The notes: generated by a model not told the origin, from the letters alone. A DNA stretch of 64,000 nucleotides from Brevundimonas lutea (GCF_003704105.1 NZ_QUOQ01000008.1:116282-180281); one strand, 5' to 3'. Shown: positions 28,215 to 39,036, numbered from the stretch's first letter. Translations and numbers: made by a program.

Positions 28215-30335
28215 GTGACTCTCGAGCTTCTCGTCACACTCGGCGTCTTCGCCCCGCTGCTGGGAGCGGCCATCGCGGGTTTCTTCGGCCGGCGGATCGG
28301 CAATGTCGTATCTCAGGGCGTCACCACGGGCCTGTTGTTCTTCTCGGCCGCCGTGGCCTGGATCGTGTTCGGGTCGTGGACCTGGGGCGACCTGCAGCCC
28401 TTCACCGTCCAGATCGCGCCCTTCATCAACGTCGGCGATTTCCAGTCGAACTGGGCCATCCGCATCGACGCCCTGTCGGCGGTGATGCTGGTGGTGGTGA
28501 CCTCGGTGTCGTCGCTGGTTCACCTCTACAGCTGGGGCTACATGGCCGAGGATCCGGACAAGCCCCGGTTCTTCGCCTATCTCTCGCTGTTCACCTTCGC
28601 CATGCTGGCGCTGGTCACCGCCGCCGACTTCATGCAGCTGTTCTTCGGCTGGGAAGGGGTGGGGCTGGCGTCCTATCTGCTGATCGGATTCTGGTACAAG
28701 AAGCCGACCGCCTCGGCCGCCGCCATCAAGGCTTTCGTGGTCAACCGGGTCGGTGACTTCGGCTTTGCGCTCGGCATCTTCACCGTCTTCTGGATGTTCG
28801 GCACCATCCAGTTCGCCGAGCTGTTCCCCATGATCGCGGCCTGGGAGGGTCGGGGCTGGGAGTTCCTGGGTCACACCTGGTCGGCGCTGGATATCGCGGC
28901 CTTCCTGCTGTTCATCGGCGCCATGGGCAAGTCGGCCCAGTTCTTCCTGCACACCTGGCTGCCGGACGCCATGGAGGGCCCGACCCCGGTCTCCGCCCTG
29001 ATCCACGCAGCAACCATGGTGACGGCCGGCGTCTATATGGTGTGTCTGCTCAGCCCGCTGTTCGAGTATGCGCCGGTGGCCAGCCAGATCGTCGCCCTGA
29101 TCGGCGGGGTCACGGCCCTGTTCGCCGCGACGGTCGGCCTGACCCAGAACGACATCAAGCGGGTCATCGCCTATTCGACCTGTTCTCAGCTGGGCTACAT
29201 GTTCTTCGCCGCCGGGGTGGGCGCGTATCAGCCCGCCATGTTCCACCTGTTCACCCACGCCTTCTTCAAGGCGCTGCTGTTCCTAGGCGCGGGCTCGGTG
29301 ATCCACGGCATGCACCATGAGCAGGACATGCGGAAGATGGGCGGGCTGTGGAAGCTGTTGCCCGTCACCTATGGCGTGATGACCATCGGCACCATCGCCA
29401 TCACCGGCCTGGGCATTCCGGGTCTGAAATGGGGCTTCGCCGGCTTCTACTCCAAGGACTCGATCCTGGAGAGCGCCTTCGCCTCGGCCGGCTACAGCCC
29501 GGCGGGCCTGTTCGTCTTCTTCATCGGCCTCTTCGCCGCCGGCCTGACCGCCTATTATTCGTGGCGTCTGGTGTTCATGACCTTCCACAACAAGCCGGTG
29601 TGGAAGGAAGAGCACGCGGCCGTGCATGACGAGCCGGGCCACGAGCATCACGAGGCTCAGCTGGAGACCCACGACGAGCCCCTGGCCGACGGCGCCCATC
29701 CGGCGACCGATCACGTCGAGGGGGCGGAACACGTCCACCACGACGATCACCACCATCACGGACCGCTGAAGCCTCACGAGAGCCCGTGGGTGATGCTGGT
29801 CCCGCTGCTGCTGCTGTCGGTCGGCGCGATCGCCTCGGGCTTCGTGTTCTACGAGTTCTTTGTCGGTCACCATGCCGAGCACTTCTGGCGCGAGGCCATC
29901 TTCACGCGGCCCGAGAACCACGTGCTGCACGACAGCCACTATGTGCCGACCTGGGTGCTGTGGGCGCCGCTGGTGCTGACCCTGGCGGGCACGCTGTTCG
30001 CCTTCTGGCTCTATGTGATGCGAGAGGGGCTGGCGCGCGTCTGGGCCGAGCGGAACGGGCCGCTGTACCGCTTCCTGTACAACAAGTGGTACTTCGACGA
30101 GCTGTATGACCTGATCTTCGTGAGGGGGGCCAAGGCGCTTGGCGACCTGTTCTGGAAGATCGGCGACATCAAGATCATCGACGGCCTGGGGCCGAACGGC
30201 GCCGCCTGGGCCTCGCTTAAATCCGCCGGACGGCTGGCCAAGGTCCAGTCCGGCTATGTCTACCACTATGCCTTTGTGATGCTGCTGGGCGTGGCGGGCC
30301 TTCTGGCCGTCGTCATCGCGCGGTGGGGAGCCTGA
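28215..30335 (+). CDS. nuoL: NADH-quinone oxidoreductase subunit L
   Basis: The 706-residue antiporter-like subunit has many transmembrane helices, the proton-channel motif [37 protein letters not shown] and the long amphipathic C-terminal helix region. It starts with GTG. Between about residues 465 and 522 a hydrophilic loop is unusually His-rich (16 His in 55 residues, including HHDDHHHH); related loops occur in other alphaproteobacterial NuoL proteins. It is the largest proton-pumping subunit at the distal end of the membrane arm. Confidence 0.98.
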   Translation: MTLELLVTLGVFAPLLGAAIAGFFGRRIGNVVSQGVTTGLLFFSAAVAWIVFGSWTWGDLQPFTVQIAPFINVGDFQSNWAIRIDALSAVMLVVVTSVSSLVHLYSWGYMAEDPDKPRFFAYLSLFTFAMLALVTAADFMQLFFGWEGVGLASYLLIGFWYKKPTASAAAIKAFVVNRVGDFGFALGIFTVFWMFGTIQFAELFPMIAAWEGRGWEFLGHTWSALDIAAFLLFIGAMGKSAQFFLHTWLPDAMEGPTPVSALIHAATMVTAGVYMVCLLSPLFEYAPVASQIVALIGGVTALFAATVGLTQNDIKRVIAYSTCSQLGYMFFAAGVGAYQPAMFHLFTHAFFKALLFLGAGSVIHGMHHEQDMRKMGGLWKLLPVTYGVMTIGTIAITGLGIPGLKWGFAGFYSKDSILESAFASAGYSPAGLFVFFIGLFAAGLTAYYSWRLVFMTFHNKPVWKEEHAAVHDEPGHEHHEAQLETHDEPLADGAHPATDHVEGAEHVHHDDHHHHGPLKPHESPWVMLVPLLLLSVGAIASGFVFYEFFVGHHAEHFWREAIFTRPENHVLHDSHYVPTWVLWAPLVLTLAGTLFAFWLYVMREGLARVWAERNGPLYRFLYNKWYFDELYDLIFVRGAKALGDLFWKIGDIKIIDGLGPNGAAWASLKSAGRLAKVQSGYVYHYAFVMLLGVAGLLAVVIARWGA

Positions 30336-30340
30336 CGCCC

Positions 30341-31825
30341 GTGCCCTATATCCTCAGCATCGTCACCTTCCTGCCGCTCGTCGGCGCGCTGATCCTCCTG
30401 GGAACGCGCCTGGCGTCCAAGTCGGCCGACGCGGCGGCCCCGGCCGCGCGCTGGATCGCCCTGATCACCACGCTTGCGACGCTGGCGGTCGCGGTGGTTC
30501 TGGTCGCGGCCTTCGACGCGTCGAGCACGGCCTATCAGTTCGTCGAATACGTGCCGTGGTTCGCCGGCATCGCCTATCACCTGGGCGTCGACGGCATCTC
30601 GATCCTGTTCGTGCTGCTGACGGCCTTCCTGATGCCGATCTGCATCGTGGCCAGCTGGCGCTCCATCGAGCACCGTGTGGTCGAATACATGATCGCCTTC
30701 CTGGTGCTGGAGACGCTGGTCATCGGCGTGTTCACGGCTCTGGACCTGTATCTGTTCTACGTCTTCTTCGAGGGCGGCCTGGTGCCGATGTTCCTGATCA
30801 TCGGCATCTGGGGCGGGCAGAACCGGATCTACGCGGCCTACAAGTTCTTCCTCTACACCCTGCTGGGGTCCGTCCTGATGCTGGCGGCCATGCTGTACAT
30901 GACCCGCGCGGCGGGCACGTCCAGCATCCCCGAGCTGGCCCAGTTCGGCTTCGACCCCCTGACCCAGCAGCTGTTGTGGCTGGCCTTCTTCGCCTCCTTC
31001 GCCGTGAAGATGCCGATGTGGCCGGTCCACACCTGGCTGCCCGACGCCCACGTCCAGGCGCCGACGGCGGGATCGGTGATCCTGGCGGGCATCCTGCTGA
31101 AGCTGGGCGGCTACGGCTTCCTGCGCTTCAACCTGCCCATGTTCCCCGAGGCGTCCGAGCTGTTCGCGCCCCTGGTCATGGTGCTGTCGGTCATCGCCAT
31201 CATCTACACCTCGCTGGTCGCCTTCCGGCAGACCGACATCAAGAAGCTGATCGCCTATTCGTCGGTGGCGCACATGGGCTTCGTCACCATGGGCATCTTC
31301 GCCGGCAATGAGCAGGGCGTACAGGGCGCCGTGTTCCAGATGATCAGCCACGGCCTGATCTCGGGCGCGCTGTTCCTCTGCGTGGGCGTCATCTACGACC
31401 GGATGCACACGCGCGAGATCGCCTTCTATGGCGGTCTGACCAGCCGCATGCCGTGGTACGCCGCCATCTTCCTGATGTTCACCATGGCCAATGTGGGCCT
31501 GCCGGGGACCTCTGGCTTCATCGGCGAGATCCTGACCATGGCCGGCGCCTATGGCTATTCCACCTGGGTGGCGTTCGGCGCGGCTTTCGGGGTGATCCTG
31601 TCGGCGGTCTATGCCCTGACGCTGTACCGCAACGTCATGTTCGGCGAGATCACCAATCCCAAGCTGAAGGGCATCGCCGACATCGACCGGCGGGAATTGG
31701 GCGTGTTCGTTCCGCTGATCATCGGCACGATCTGGCTGGGCGTGCAGCCCGGCGCCGTGCTGGACCTGACCGAGGGCTCGGTGAACGCCCTGGTCGCCAC
31801 CTATCGCGCCGCGATCGGCGGGTGA
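30341..31825 (+). CDS. nuoM: NADH-quinone oxidoreductase subunit M
   Basis: This 494-residue antiporter-like subunit has about fourteen helices, the [18 protein letters not shown] segment with the key glutamate and [20 protein letters not shown]. The GTG at 30341 ([17 protein letters not shown]) is preferred because NuoM proteins begin just before this segment; a GTG at 30323 overlapping nuoL is also possible. Confidence 0.97.
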   Translation: MPYILSIVTFLPLVGALILLGTRLASKSADAAAPAARWIALITTLATLAVAVVLVAAFDASSTAYQFVEYVPWFAGIAYHLGVDGISILFVLLTAFLMPICIVASWRSIEHRVVEYMIAFLVLETLVIGVFTALDLYLFYVFFEGGLVPMFLIIGIWGGQNRIYAAYKFFLYTLLGSVLMLAAMLYMTRAAGTSSIPELAQFGFDPLTQQLLWLAFFASFAVKMPMWPVHTWLPDAHVQAPTAGSVILAGILLKLGGYGFLRFNLPMFPEASELFAPLVMVLSVIAIIYTSLVAFRQTDIKKLIAYSSVAHMGFVTMGIFAGNEQGVQGAVFQMISHGLISGALFLCVGVIYDRMHTREIAFYGGLTSRMPWYAAIFLMFTMANVGLPGTSGFIGEILTMAGAYGYSTWVAFGAAFGVILSAVYALTLYRNVMFGEITNPKLKGIADIDRRELGVFVPLIIGTIWLGVQPGAVLDLTEGSVNALVATYRAAIGG

Positions 31826-31829
31826 TCTC

Positions 31830-33299
31830 ATGACCGTTTCCGAAGTTCCCTTTTCGATCGATCTCAGCCAGGCGCTGCCGCTGGCGGCGTCGGAGATCAC
31901 CCTGGCGGTCGGCGCTCTGGTGCTGCTGGTCGTCGGCGCCTTCTGGGGCGAGAAGTCGGCCGGGCCGCTGTCGTGGATCGGCGCGTTGCTGCTGGTCGTG
32001 GCGGCCGGGGTGGCGGGGACCGCGCCGCTGGGCGTGGCGTTCAACGGCGCCTTCGTGGCCGACCCGCTGGCCGTCTACGCCAAGGTGGCCATCTATCTGT
32101 TCGCCGCCCTGGCCGTGGTGCTGGGGGCCGGTTGGACGCGGCGTCAGGGCATCGCCAAGTTCGAATATCCCATCCTGATCATCCTGGCCTCGGTCGGCAT
32201 GGCCATGATGGTGTCAGCGGGCGATCTGATATCGCTCTATGTCGGGGTCGAGTTGCAGTCGCTGGCCCTCTATGTGCTGGCCGCCTACCACCGCGACGAC
32301 GCCAAGGCGTCGGAGGCGGGCTTGAAGTATTTCGTGCTGGGCGCCCTGTCGTCGGGCCTGCTGCTGTACGGCGCCAGCCTGGTCTATGGCTTCACCGGCT
32401 CGATGCGGTTCGAGGACATCGCCGTGGTGGCCTCGGGCGACGCGGGGGCCGGTCTGATCTTTGGCCTGGTGTTCCTGATGTGCGGCCTGGCGTTCAAGGT
32501 CTCGGCCGCCCCGTTCCATATGTGGACGCCCGACGTCTATGAGGGCGCGCCGACGCCGGTGGTGGCCCTGTTCGCCACGGCGCCGAAGATGGCGGCGATG
32601 GTCCTGTTCGCCCGCACCCTGTCGGAAGGGTTCGGCGGCGCGCTGGGCGACTGGAGCCAGATTCTGGTGATCATCTCGGTGATCTCCTTCGCGGTCGGCG
32701 CCTTCGGAGGGCTGGCGCAGCGGGACGTGCAGCGGCTGCTGGCCTATTCGTCGATCGCCAACATCGGTTACGCCCTGCTGGGCATCGCGGCGGGCACGGC
32801 CGAGGGCCTGCAGGCCATGCTGATGTTCATGACCTTCTACATGATCGACACCATCGGCCTGTTCGCCTGTCTGCTGGCGCTAAGCCGCGGCGGGCGTCCG
32901 ATCCGGCGGATCGAGGATTTCGCGGGCCTGAAGCAGGACCGGCCGGTCACGGCCATCGCCATCACCATCCTGGCCTTGTCAGTGCTGGGCATGCCGCCGT
33001 TCGCCGGTTTCTGGGGCAAGTATTTCGTCTTTGGCGCGGCGATCGACGCGGGCCTGTGGGGCGTGGCGGCGATCGGTCTGGTCGCCTCGGTGGTCGCGGC
33101 CTTCTACTATCTGCGGATCATCAAGCTGATGTGGTTCGACGCCCCGCCCGAGGGTGTCGTCGCCACCGACAGGGCGCCGAAGGAGGCGCAGTGGACGGCC
33201 TGGGCCGCCGCCGCCTTTTCCTTCCCGCTGGTGATCATCGGCCTGACCTGGCTGGAGCCGCTGACCCGGATCGCCGCCTCGGGGTTCGGGGCGGGGTAG
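31830..33299 (+). CDS. nuoN: NADH-quinone oxidoreductase subunit N
   Basis: The 489-residue antiporter-like subunit has the conserved YVGVELQSLALYVLAAYHRDD (partly quoted) and KVSAAPFHMWTPDVYEGAPT motifs with the proton-channel Glu and Lys residues. It closes the nuo gene set, so all fourteen subunits are encoded here. The birA GTG starts 1 bp after its TAG. Confidence 0.97.
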   Translation: MTVSEVPFSIDLSQALPLAASEITLAVGALVLLVVGAFWGEKSAGPLSWIGALLLVVAAGVAGTAPLGVAFNGAFVADPLAVYAKVAIYLFAALAVVLGAGWTRRQGIAKFEYPILIILASVGMAMMVSAGDLISLYVGVELQSLALYVLAAYHRDDAKASEAGLKYFVLGALSSGLLLYGASLVYGFTGSMRFEDIAVVASGDAGAGLIFGLVFLMCGLAFKVSAAPFHMWTPDVYEGAPTPVVALFATAPKMAAMVLFARTLSEGFGGALGDWSQILVIISVISFAVGAFGGLAQRDVQRLLAYSSIANIGYALLGIAAGTAEGLQAMLMFMTFYMIDTIGLFACLLALSRGGRPIRRIEDFAGLKQDRPVTAIAITILALSVLGMPPFAGFWGKYFVFGAAIDAGLWGVAAIGLVASVVAAFYYLRIIKLMWFDAPPEGVVATDRAPKEAQWTAWAAAAFSFPLVIIGLTWLEPLTRIAASGFGAG

Positions 33300-33300
33300 G

Positions 33301-34077
33301 GTGAGCCCCGGCGCCTCATCGACGGCGCCCGCCGAGACGCCAATCGTCTGGTTCGACCGGATTGATTCCACCAACGCCGAGGCGCGCCGTCGCGCCGAGG
33401 CGGGGGAGGGCGGCCCCCTGTGGCTGGCCGCCCGGGCTCAGGACGCCGGGCGAGGCCGACGCGCACGCGCCTGGACCAGCGAGCCGGGCAATCTGTTCGC
33501 CACCCTGCTGACGGCAACTCGCCGACCAGCGGCCGAGGCGGCGCAGGTTAGCTTCATCGCCGCCCTGGCGGTTGCGGAGTTGCTCGACGCCTTCACCGAG
33601 GCGGGGCGGGTGGCGATCAAATGGCCCAATGACGTCCTGCTGGACGGCAAAAAGGCGTCCGGCATCCTGATCGAAAGCGGTCAGCGCGCCCAGGGCGGCG
33701 TTTGGCTGGCCATCGGCATCGGCGTCAACCTGGCCCATGCGCCCGACGACACGGAGCGGCCGGCGATCGCATTGGCCCAGGCGCTGCGGCCCGACCTGGC
33801 GCACACGCCGACGCCCGAGATGGCGCTGACGGTGCTGGCCGACAGTCTGGCCGCGTGGATGGGACGATGGGACGCCTATGGCTTCGCGCCGGTCCTCGAC
33901 GCCTGGACTCGGCGGGCGGGGGGTTTGCAGGGGCCGTGCGTGGCGCGTCTGGACCATGAGACGCTCGCCGGAACGGCCGAGGGCGTAGCCGAGGACGGCA
34001 GTCTGCGGCTGCGGTTGGGCGATGGGTCGTTGCGGCTGATCTCCGCAGGTGATGTTTTCTTTGGGACGGTTGCCTGA
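33301..34077 (+). CDS. birA: Biotin--[acetyl-CoA-carboxylase] ligase
   Basis: The 258-residue protein is the catalytic-type biotin ligase that adenylates biotin and attaches it to the BCCP subunit of acetyl-CoA carboxylase. It has the biotinyl-AMP loop AGRGRRARAWTSEPGN and the catalytic lysine region IKWPNDVLLDGKKASGIL. It lacks an N-terminal DNA-binding helix-turn-helix, so it should not be a repressor. GTG start directly after nuoN. nuoN-birA is a common alphaproteobacterial order. Confidence 0.94.
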   Translation: MSPGASSTAPAETPIVWFDRIDSTNAEARRRAEAGEGGPLWLAARAQDAGRGRRARAWTSEPGNLFATLLTATRRPAAEAAQVSFIAALAVAELLDAFTEAGRVAIKWPNDVLLDGKKASGILIESGQRAQGGVWLAIGIGVNLAHAPDDTERPAIALAQALRPDLAHTPTPEMALTVLADSLAAWMGRWDAYGFAPVLDAWTRRAGGLQGPCVARLDHETLAGTAEGVAEDGSLRLRLGDGSLRLISAGDVFFGTVA

Positions 34078-34090
34078 GCCGAGCAGATAT

Positions 34091-34260
34091 CACCTCTCCG
34101 ACGCCGAAGGGCGGCGGGGAGGACAGGTCGCGGCAGCGACCAGGAGGGGGTGTCGCCGGATGATCCGTTCGCGCGAACCCAGTCGTCGGCGCCGCCCCCG
34201 CCTGGACGCCGCTGGCGCGTCGTCCTGTCCTCCCCACGCGCCTTCGCGCGCGGAGAGGTG
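34091..34260. repeat. 170-bp imperfect palindrome between birA and rnj
   Basis: CACCTCTCCG (34091-34100) and GGGGAGGACAGG (34116-34127) are mirrored by CCTGTCCTCCCC (34224-34235) and CGGAGAGGTG (34251-34260); the two 37-bp arms align end to end. The interior also pairs (CCAGG-GGGGG with CCCCC-CCTGG). The whole element can fold as one long hairpin and looks like a MITE- or REP-type unit. I see no target-site duplication and no gene in 34078-34316. Confidence 0.65.
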
Positions 34261-34316
34261 AAAGACTGGTTCAATCCGCTCGCTATCTCCTCCCGGAACC
34301 CCCATATGGCCTCGCC

Positions 34317-35990
34317 ATGACTGACAAGAACCAAGACCAACTCGTCTTCCTGCCGCTGGGCGGCTCCAACGAAGTCGGGATGAACCTGAACGCCTATGGT
34401 TTCGGCCCGGCGCATGACCGCAAATGGATCCTCGTCGACGTCGGCGTGACCTTCGGCGACCTGTCGACGCCGGGCGTCGACATCATCGTGCCCGATCCGG
34501 AGTTCCTGAAGGGCGAGACCATCCTGGGCATCGTGCTGACCCACGCGCACGAGGATCACATCGGCGCCCTGCCGTGGCTGATGCCGCAACTGGATGCGCC
34601 GCTGTACGCCACGCCCTTCACCGCCTTTCTGATCCGCGAAAAGCTGCGCGACCGGGGCAATCTGAAGGATGTGAAGGTCAAGGAGGTTCCGTTGGGCGGG
34701 ACTATCGACCTGGGGCCGTTCCAGGTGGAGCTGGTGTCGATGGCGCACTCGATCGCCGAGCCGAACGGGCTGGCCATCCGCACCCCGCTGGGCACGGTGC
34801 TGCACACCGGCGACTGGAAGATCGATCCTGATCCGGTCGTTGGCCACAAGACCGACACCGCCGCCCTGACCCGCATTGGGGACGAAGGCGTGCTGGCCAT
34901 GGTGTGCGATTCCACCAATGTGTTCGTCGACGGCCGCGCGGGGTCGGAAGGCGATGTCGCCGTCGGCCTGGAGGACCTGATCAAGCCGCTCAAGGGCCGG
35001 GTCGCGGTCGGGTGTTTCGCGTCGAACGTGGCGCGGGTGCATTCGGTTGTGCGCGCCGCAGAGGCGGCCGGGCGCCGGGTGGTGCTGGCCGGGCGCTCGA
35101 TGCACCGGATCACCGCCGCGGCGCGCCATGTGGGCCTGCTGGACGATTTGCCGCCCTTCCTGACCGAGGACGAGGCGCGGGTCTGGCCGGCGGATCAGAT
35201 TCTGTACCTGTGCACCGGCAGCCAGGGAGAGGCCCGCGCCGCCCTGTCGCGGGTGGCTGACGGCACCCATCCCTTCATCAAGCTGGGTCTGGGCGACCAC
35301 TGCATCTTCTCGTCGCGCGTGATCCCCGGAAACGAGCTGTCGATCGGCGCGCTGCAGGACCGGCTCGCGGATCGGGGTGTGCGGCTCTACACCGAGCGGG
35401 ACCATCCCAACATCCACGTCTCTGGCCACCCGTGCCGCGACGAGCTGAAGGACATGTACGACTGGGTCCGGCCGCGCATCGCCGTGCCGACCCATGGGGT
35501 GCGCCGCTTCCTGATGGAGCACGCCAATCTGGCCAAGGACTTCGGCGTGCCGGAAACGGTCACGCCCCGAAACGGCGATCTGGTCCTTTTGGCGCCGGGT
35601 CAGCCCGGAATCATCGACGAGGTGCCGAACGGCCGGCTGTATGTCGACGGCGGGATGCTGGTCACCGAGGCCGGCGAGGCCCTGCGCGAGCGTCGCCACG
35701 CGGCCTCGAACGGCGTGCTGGTGGTCAGTTTCGCCATGGACAGGCGCGGCAAGATCATGTCGGACATCGACGTGCGCGGCATCGGCCTGCCGGGTGATCC
35801 GAACACGCCCCTAGGCGACGCGCTGGACGACTTGGCCGAACGGGTCGAGCAGGTGGTGCGCGGCTTGAAGGGCGAGGCTCTGGAGGACGAGCTGGTGGTC
35901 GAACAGGCCGTGGCGCGGGCCCTGAAGAAGGCCAGCCAGCAGATCTGGGACCGCCGGCCGATCGTCGAGACCGTGATCCTGAGGCTGTGA
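34317..35990 (+). CDS. rnj: Ribonuclease J
   Basis: The 557-residue enzyme is a metallo-beta-lactamase/beta-CASP RNase with 5'-3' exo- and endonuclease activity in rRNA maturation and mRNA turnover. The zinc motif HAHEDHIG is at about residues 75-82, further ligands include HTGDWKID and the beta-CASP region has CTGSQGEARAAL and HVSGHPCRDEL. Length matches the family. ATG 34317 follows the 170-bp palindrome. Confidence 0.95.
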   Translation: MTDKNQDQLVFLPLGGSNEVGMNLNAYGFGPAHDRKWILVDVGVTFGDLSTPGVDIIVPDPEFLKGETILGIVLTHAHEDHIGALPWLMPQLDAPLYATPFTAFLIREKLRDRGNLKDVKVKEVPLGGTIDLGPFQVELVSMAHSIAEPNGLAIRTPLGTVLHTGDWKIDPDPVVGHKTDTAALTRIGDEGVLAMVCDSTNVFVDGRAGSEGDVAVGLEDLIKPLKGRVAVGCFASNVARVHSVVRAAEAAGRRVVLAGRSMHRITAAARHVGLLDDLPPFLTEDEARVWPADQILYLCTGSQGEARAALSRVADGTHPFIKLGLGDHCIFSSRVIPGNELSIGALQDRLADRGVRLYTERDHPNIHVSGHPCRDELKDMYDWVRPRIAVPTHGVRRFLMEHANLAKDFGVPETVTPRNGDLVLLAPGQPGIIDEVPNGRLYVDGGMLVTEAGEALRERRHAASNGVLVVSFAMDRRGKIMSDIDVRGIGLPGDPNTPLGDALDDLAERVEQVVRGLKGEALEDELVVEQAVARALKKASQQIWDRRPIVETVILRL

Positions 35991-36034
35991 TCCCGCTTGT
36001 CTGACGCGCGGGGTCGATTCACGGTCACGGCGCC

Positions 36035-36934
36035 ATGAGCCGCACGCGCGATATTCTCGACCACGTCCGCCACGCGCGGCATCCGTATCGCGGGTGGCGC
36101 AAGTGGGGACTGATCGGCATCCAGACCCTGATCGGCCTGGTCGTGCTGTTCGCCCTGATCAATCTGGGCCTGACGCTGTGGGTCCAGACGCCCGGCGGCA
36201 TTCCCGAACGGGCGCGCGCCGAGGTGCAGGGGCTGTGGTTCAGCGCGCTGGATGGCCGCGAAACCGATCCCGACGCCTTTGCCGCCATCTATGGCGGCGA
36301 GCTGGGGCAAGCGCCCAGCGAGGCCGATATCCGCGCCTATTTCCAAGACCGGGTCGGCCAGCGCACCTTTCTGCTGGATCAGGTCATGGTCGAGCATCTC
36401 GAGACGCGGTTCGGCGGGCTGGACGGCGGGAACTTTCCGGCGGGGGTCTATGTCGGCATGCGGGCCTTGGGACCGGATGGCGCGCCGGCGGTGCACGCGA
36501 CCAAGTGGATGGCCCAGTTCCTGTTCTTTCCGCGTCACGCCTACATCCTGGTGGTGCCGGAGAGCGGCGAGCCGATCTCTTTCTCGGCCAGCATGAACGG
36601 CAAGTTCGACGACGAGGCGGAGCATCCGGACTTTCTGGAGGCCAGGATCGCCCCGTTCGACGCCCGGGCCTACGACTATCCCTCATCGGGCCAGGCCATC
36701 CACGAGATGACCCGGATCACCGACGACCCGGCTGAAATCCCGGCCGCGCTAGAGCGGTTGCGCGCCGCCGAGCGCCGGCTGGCCGAGTCCGACATCCGCT
36801 ATGGCGTACTGGCGCCCAATTCGAACACCGTGGTGGGCTGCATCCTGGAGGAGTCCGGCGTTATCACCCGGCGGGAGCGGCAAGACACGATCCTGACGCT
36901 GAGGGCGCCGGGGGTGGGGGCGGCTTGCGGCTGA
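36035..36934 (+). CDS. Membrane-anchored protein of unknown function
   Basis: The 299-residue product has a basic N-terminus, one transmembrane helix (about residues 24-50) and a large domain predicted to lie outside the cytoplasm. Near the C-terminus YGVLAPNSNTVVGCIL resembles the Asn/Cys segment seen in some papain-like (YiiX/NlpC-type) proteins, but I cannot locate a convincing His/Cys catalytic set, so no function is assigned. It stands between rnj and mce with 44-bp and 26-bp gaps. Confidence 0.7.
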   Translation: MSRTRDILDHVRHARHPYRGWRKWGLIGIQTLIGLVVLFALINLGLTLWVQTPGGIPERARAEVQGLWFSALDGRETDPDAFAAIYGGELGQAPSEADIRAYFQDRVGQRTFLLDQVMVEHLETRFGGLDGGNFPAGVYVGMRALGPDGAPAVHATKWMAQFLFFPRHAYILVVPESGEPISFSASMNGKFDDEAEHPDFLEARIAPFDARAYDYPSSGQAIHEMTRITDDPAEIPAALERLRAAERRLAESDIRYGVLAPNSNTVVGCILEESGVITRRERQDTILTLRAPGVGAACG

Positions 36935-36960
36935 GCTCTTCGCCGCTCATACAGCCCGCC

Positions 36961-37392
36961 ATGATCGGACGCTTGAACCATGTGGGGGTCGCCACCCCCT
37001 CCATCGACGACAGTCTGGCGCTGTATCGCGACATTTTGGGCGGGACGCCGCACGGCGAGCCCTTCGACCTGCCGGCCCAGGGCGTGCGCGTCGCCTTCGT
37101 CGACCTGCCGAACAGCCAGATCGAGCTGATCGAGCCGCTGGGCGCGGACAGCCCGCTGAACGGATTTCTGGCGAAGAACCCCAAGGGCGGCCAGCACCAC
37201 GTCTGTTTCGAGGTCGAGGACATCATCGCCGCACGCGATGCTCTGACCGCCAAGGGCGCGACCGTACTGGGGACTGGCGAGCCGCGCATCGGCGCCCACG
37301 GCACGCCGGTGCTGTTCCTGCATCCCAAGGACATGGGCGGGGTGCTGGTCGAGCTGATGCAGGCGCCGGACGCCGAGGGGCGCCATCCGTGA
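36961..37392 (+). CDS. mce: Methylmalonyl-CoA epimerase
   Basis: This 143-residue vicinal-oxygen-chelate protein has LNHVGVATPSIDDSLALYRD at the N-terminus, QHHVCFEVEDI in the middle and GGVLVELMQ at the end, which supply the metal-binding His, His and Glu. The enzyme interconverts the R and S forms of methylmalonyl-CoA in propionyl-CoA metabolism. ATG 36961 is used; the frame opens 36 bp earlier without similarity. The next gene overlaps its stop. Confidence 0.92.
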   Translation: MIGRLNHVGVATPSIDDSLALYRDILGGTPHGEPFDLPAQGVRVAFVDLPNSQIELIEPLGADSPLNGFLAKNPKGGQHHVCFEVEDIIAARDALTAKGATVLGTGEPRIGAHGTPVLFLHPKDMGGVLVELMQAPDAEGRHP

Positions 37393-37646
37393 TCTTTGGC
37401 CCTGTCACCCTGATCGCCATCTATCTAACCTGCTGGTGGACCGTGCTGTTCGCCATCCTGCCGCTGGGCATGAACCAGGGCGATCAGCAGGCGCCGACCG
37501 ACGGCGGCCAGTGGGGCGCGCCGATCAAGCCCAACCTGAAGAAGAAGGCCATCACAACCACTTGGGTCTCCGCCATCGTCTGGGTGTTGATCGTCGGGGT
37601 GGTGGAGTCGGGGCTGGTCGATCTGTCGGGCCTGCCGACGGGGTGA
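37389..37646 (+). CDS. DUF1467 family membrane protein
   Basis: The 85-residue protein has two transmembrane segments (about residues 5-26 and 55-78) joined by a polar loop with [18 protein letters not shown], the pattern of DUF1467 proteins that usually follow mce in alphaproteobacteria. It starts with a GTG overlapping the mce stop. The function of the family is unknown. Confidence 0.85.
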   Translation: MIFGPVTLIAIYLTCWWTVLFAILPLGMNQGDQQAPTDGGQWGAPIKPNLKKKAITTTWVSAIVWVLIVGVVESGLVDLSGLPTG

Positions 37647-37719
37647 GGACACGCCGCATTGCGCCGCCCCACGGCGCCCGGCTAAAGCGGGGTTCGTTCC
37701 CCTGTCTCCGGATTCCCTG

Positions 37720-39036
37720 ATGCGCCTGTCGCGCTACTTCCTGCCCACGCTGAAAGAGGCGCCGTCGGACGCCCAGATCGTGTCGCACCAGCTGATGCTG
37801 CGCGCCGGGCTGATCAAGCAGGAGGCGGCGGGGATCTACGCCTGGCTGCCGCTGGGTCTGCGGGTGCTGAACAAGATCGAGCAGATCGTGCGCGAGGAGC
37901 AGGAGCGGGCGGGCGCCGTTGAGGTGCTGATGCCCACGCTGCAGCTGGCCGACCTGTGGCGGGAGTCCGGGCGGTATGACGCCTATGGGCCGGAGATGCT
38001 GCGGATCACCGACCGGCACGAACGCGAGTTGCTTTACGGGCCGACCAATGAGGAGATGATCACCGACATCTTCCGCAGCTTCGTGAAGAGCTACAAGGCG
38101 CTGCCGCTGAACCTGTTTCACATCCAGTGGAAGTTCCGCGACGAGCGCCGGCCGCGGTTCGGGGTGATGCGCGGGCGCGAGTTCCTGATGAAGGACGCCT
38201 ATTCCTTCGATCTGGACGAGGCCTCGGCGAGGAAGGCCTACAACCGCATGTTCGTGGCCTATCTGAACACCTTCGCGCGGATGGGGCTGAAGGCCGTGCC
38301 GATGCGGGCGGATACCGGGCCGATCGGCGGCGATCTGAGCCACGAGTTCATCGTGCTGGCCGACACGGGCGAAAGCCAGGTGTTCTGCGATCGCAAGCTG
38401 GTCGAGATGCCGGCGCCGGGCGCGGACGTGGACTGGGACGACCTGCAGGGGCTCGTGGACGAGCGCACCGGCCTCTATGCGGCGACCGAAGAGATGCATG
38501 ACGCGGCGCGCTTTGACAGCGAAACCGCCGAAGCCGACCGCCTGACCGCCCGGGGGATCGAGGTCGGCCACATCTTCTATTTCGGGACCAAATACTCCGA
38601 GCCGATGAAGGCGCGGGTGCAGGGGCCGGACGGCAAGGATACGGCCGTGCACATGGGCAGCTATGGCGTCGGGGTCTCGCGTCTGCTGGGCGCCATCATC
38701 GAGGCCAGCCACGACGAGGGCGGCATCATCTGGCCGGACGCCGTCGCGCCGTTCGACGTGGTGGTCATCAATCTGCGGGCCAATGACGAGGCGGTGTCCG
38801 CCGCCTGCGAGGACGCGGTGCGTCAGCTGGAGGCGGCCGGCAAAGACGTTCTCTATGACGACACCGACGAACGGCCGGGCGGCAAGTTCGCCACCGCCGA
38901 CCTGATCGGCATCCCCTGGCAGCTGACCATCGGACCCAAGGGTCTGGCCGACGGCGTGGTCGAACTGAAGCGCCGGGCGACCGGCGAGAAACAGTCCGTG
39001 CCGCTGGAACAGGCCTTGCAGCAGGTCCGCGCATGA
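37720..39036 (+). CDS. proS: Proline--tRNA ligase, short type
   Basis: The 438-residue class II synthetase has motif 2 [17 protein letters not shown], the TNEEMITD substrate loop, motif 3 near [15 protein letters not shown] and a C-terminal anticodon-binding domain. It lacks the roughly 180-residue editing insertion of E. coli ProS, as is usual in alphaproteobacteria, so mischarged Ala-tRNA(Pro) would have to be cleared by a free-standing editing protein elsewhere. It overlaps lolC by 4 bp. Confidence 0.97.
   Translation: MRLSRYFLPTLKEAPSDAQIVSHQLMLRAGLIKQEAAGIYAWLPLGLRVLNKIEQIVREEQERAGAVEVLMPTLQLADLWRESGRYDAYGPEMLRITDRHERELLYGPTNEEMITDIFRSFVKSYKALPLNLFHIQWKFRDERRPRFGVMRGREFLMKDAYSFDLDEASARKAYNRMFVAYLNTFARMGLKAVPMRADTGPIGGDLSHEFIVLADTGESQVFCDRKLVEMPAPGADVDWDDLQGLVDERTGLYAATEEMHDAARFDSETAEADRLTARGIEVGHIFYFGTKYSEPMKARVQGPDGKDTAVHMGSYGVGVSRLLGAIIEASHDEGGIIWPDAVAPFDVVVINLRANDEAVSAACEDAVRQLEAAGKDVLYDDTDERPGGKFATADLIGIPWQLTIGPKGLADGVVELKRRATGEKQSVPLEQALQQVRA

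Noticed and set aside
34049..34305. Short open frames on both strands across the birA-rnj gap
   Set aside because: They are mirror images produced by the 170-bp palindrome and have no RBS or family similarity.
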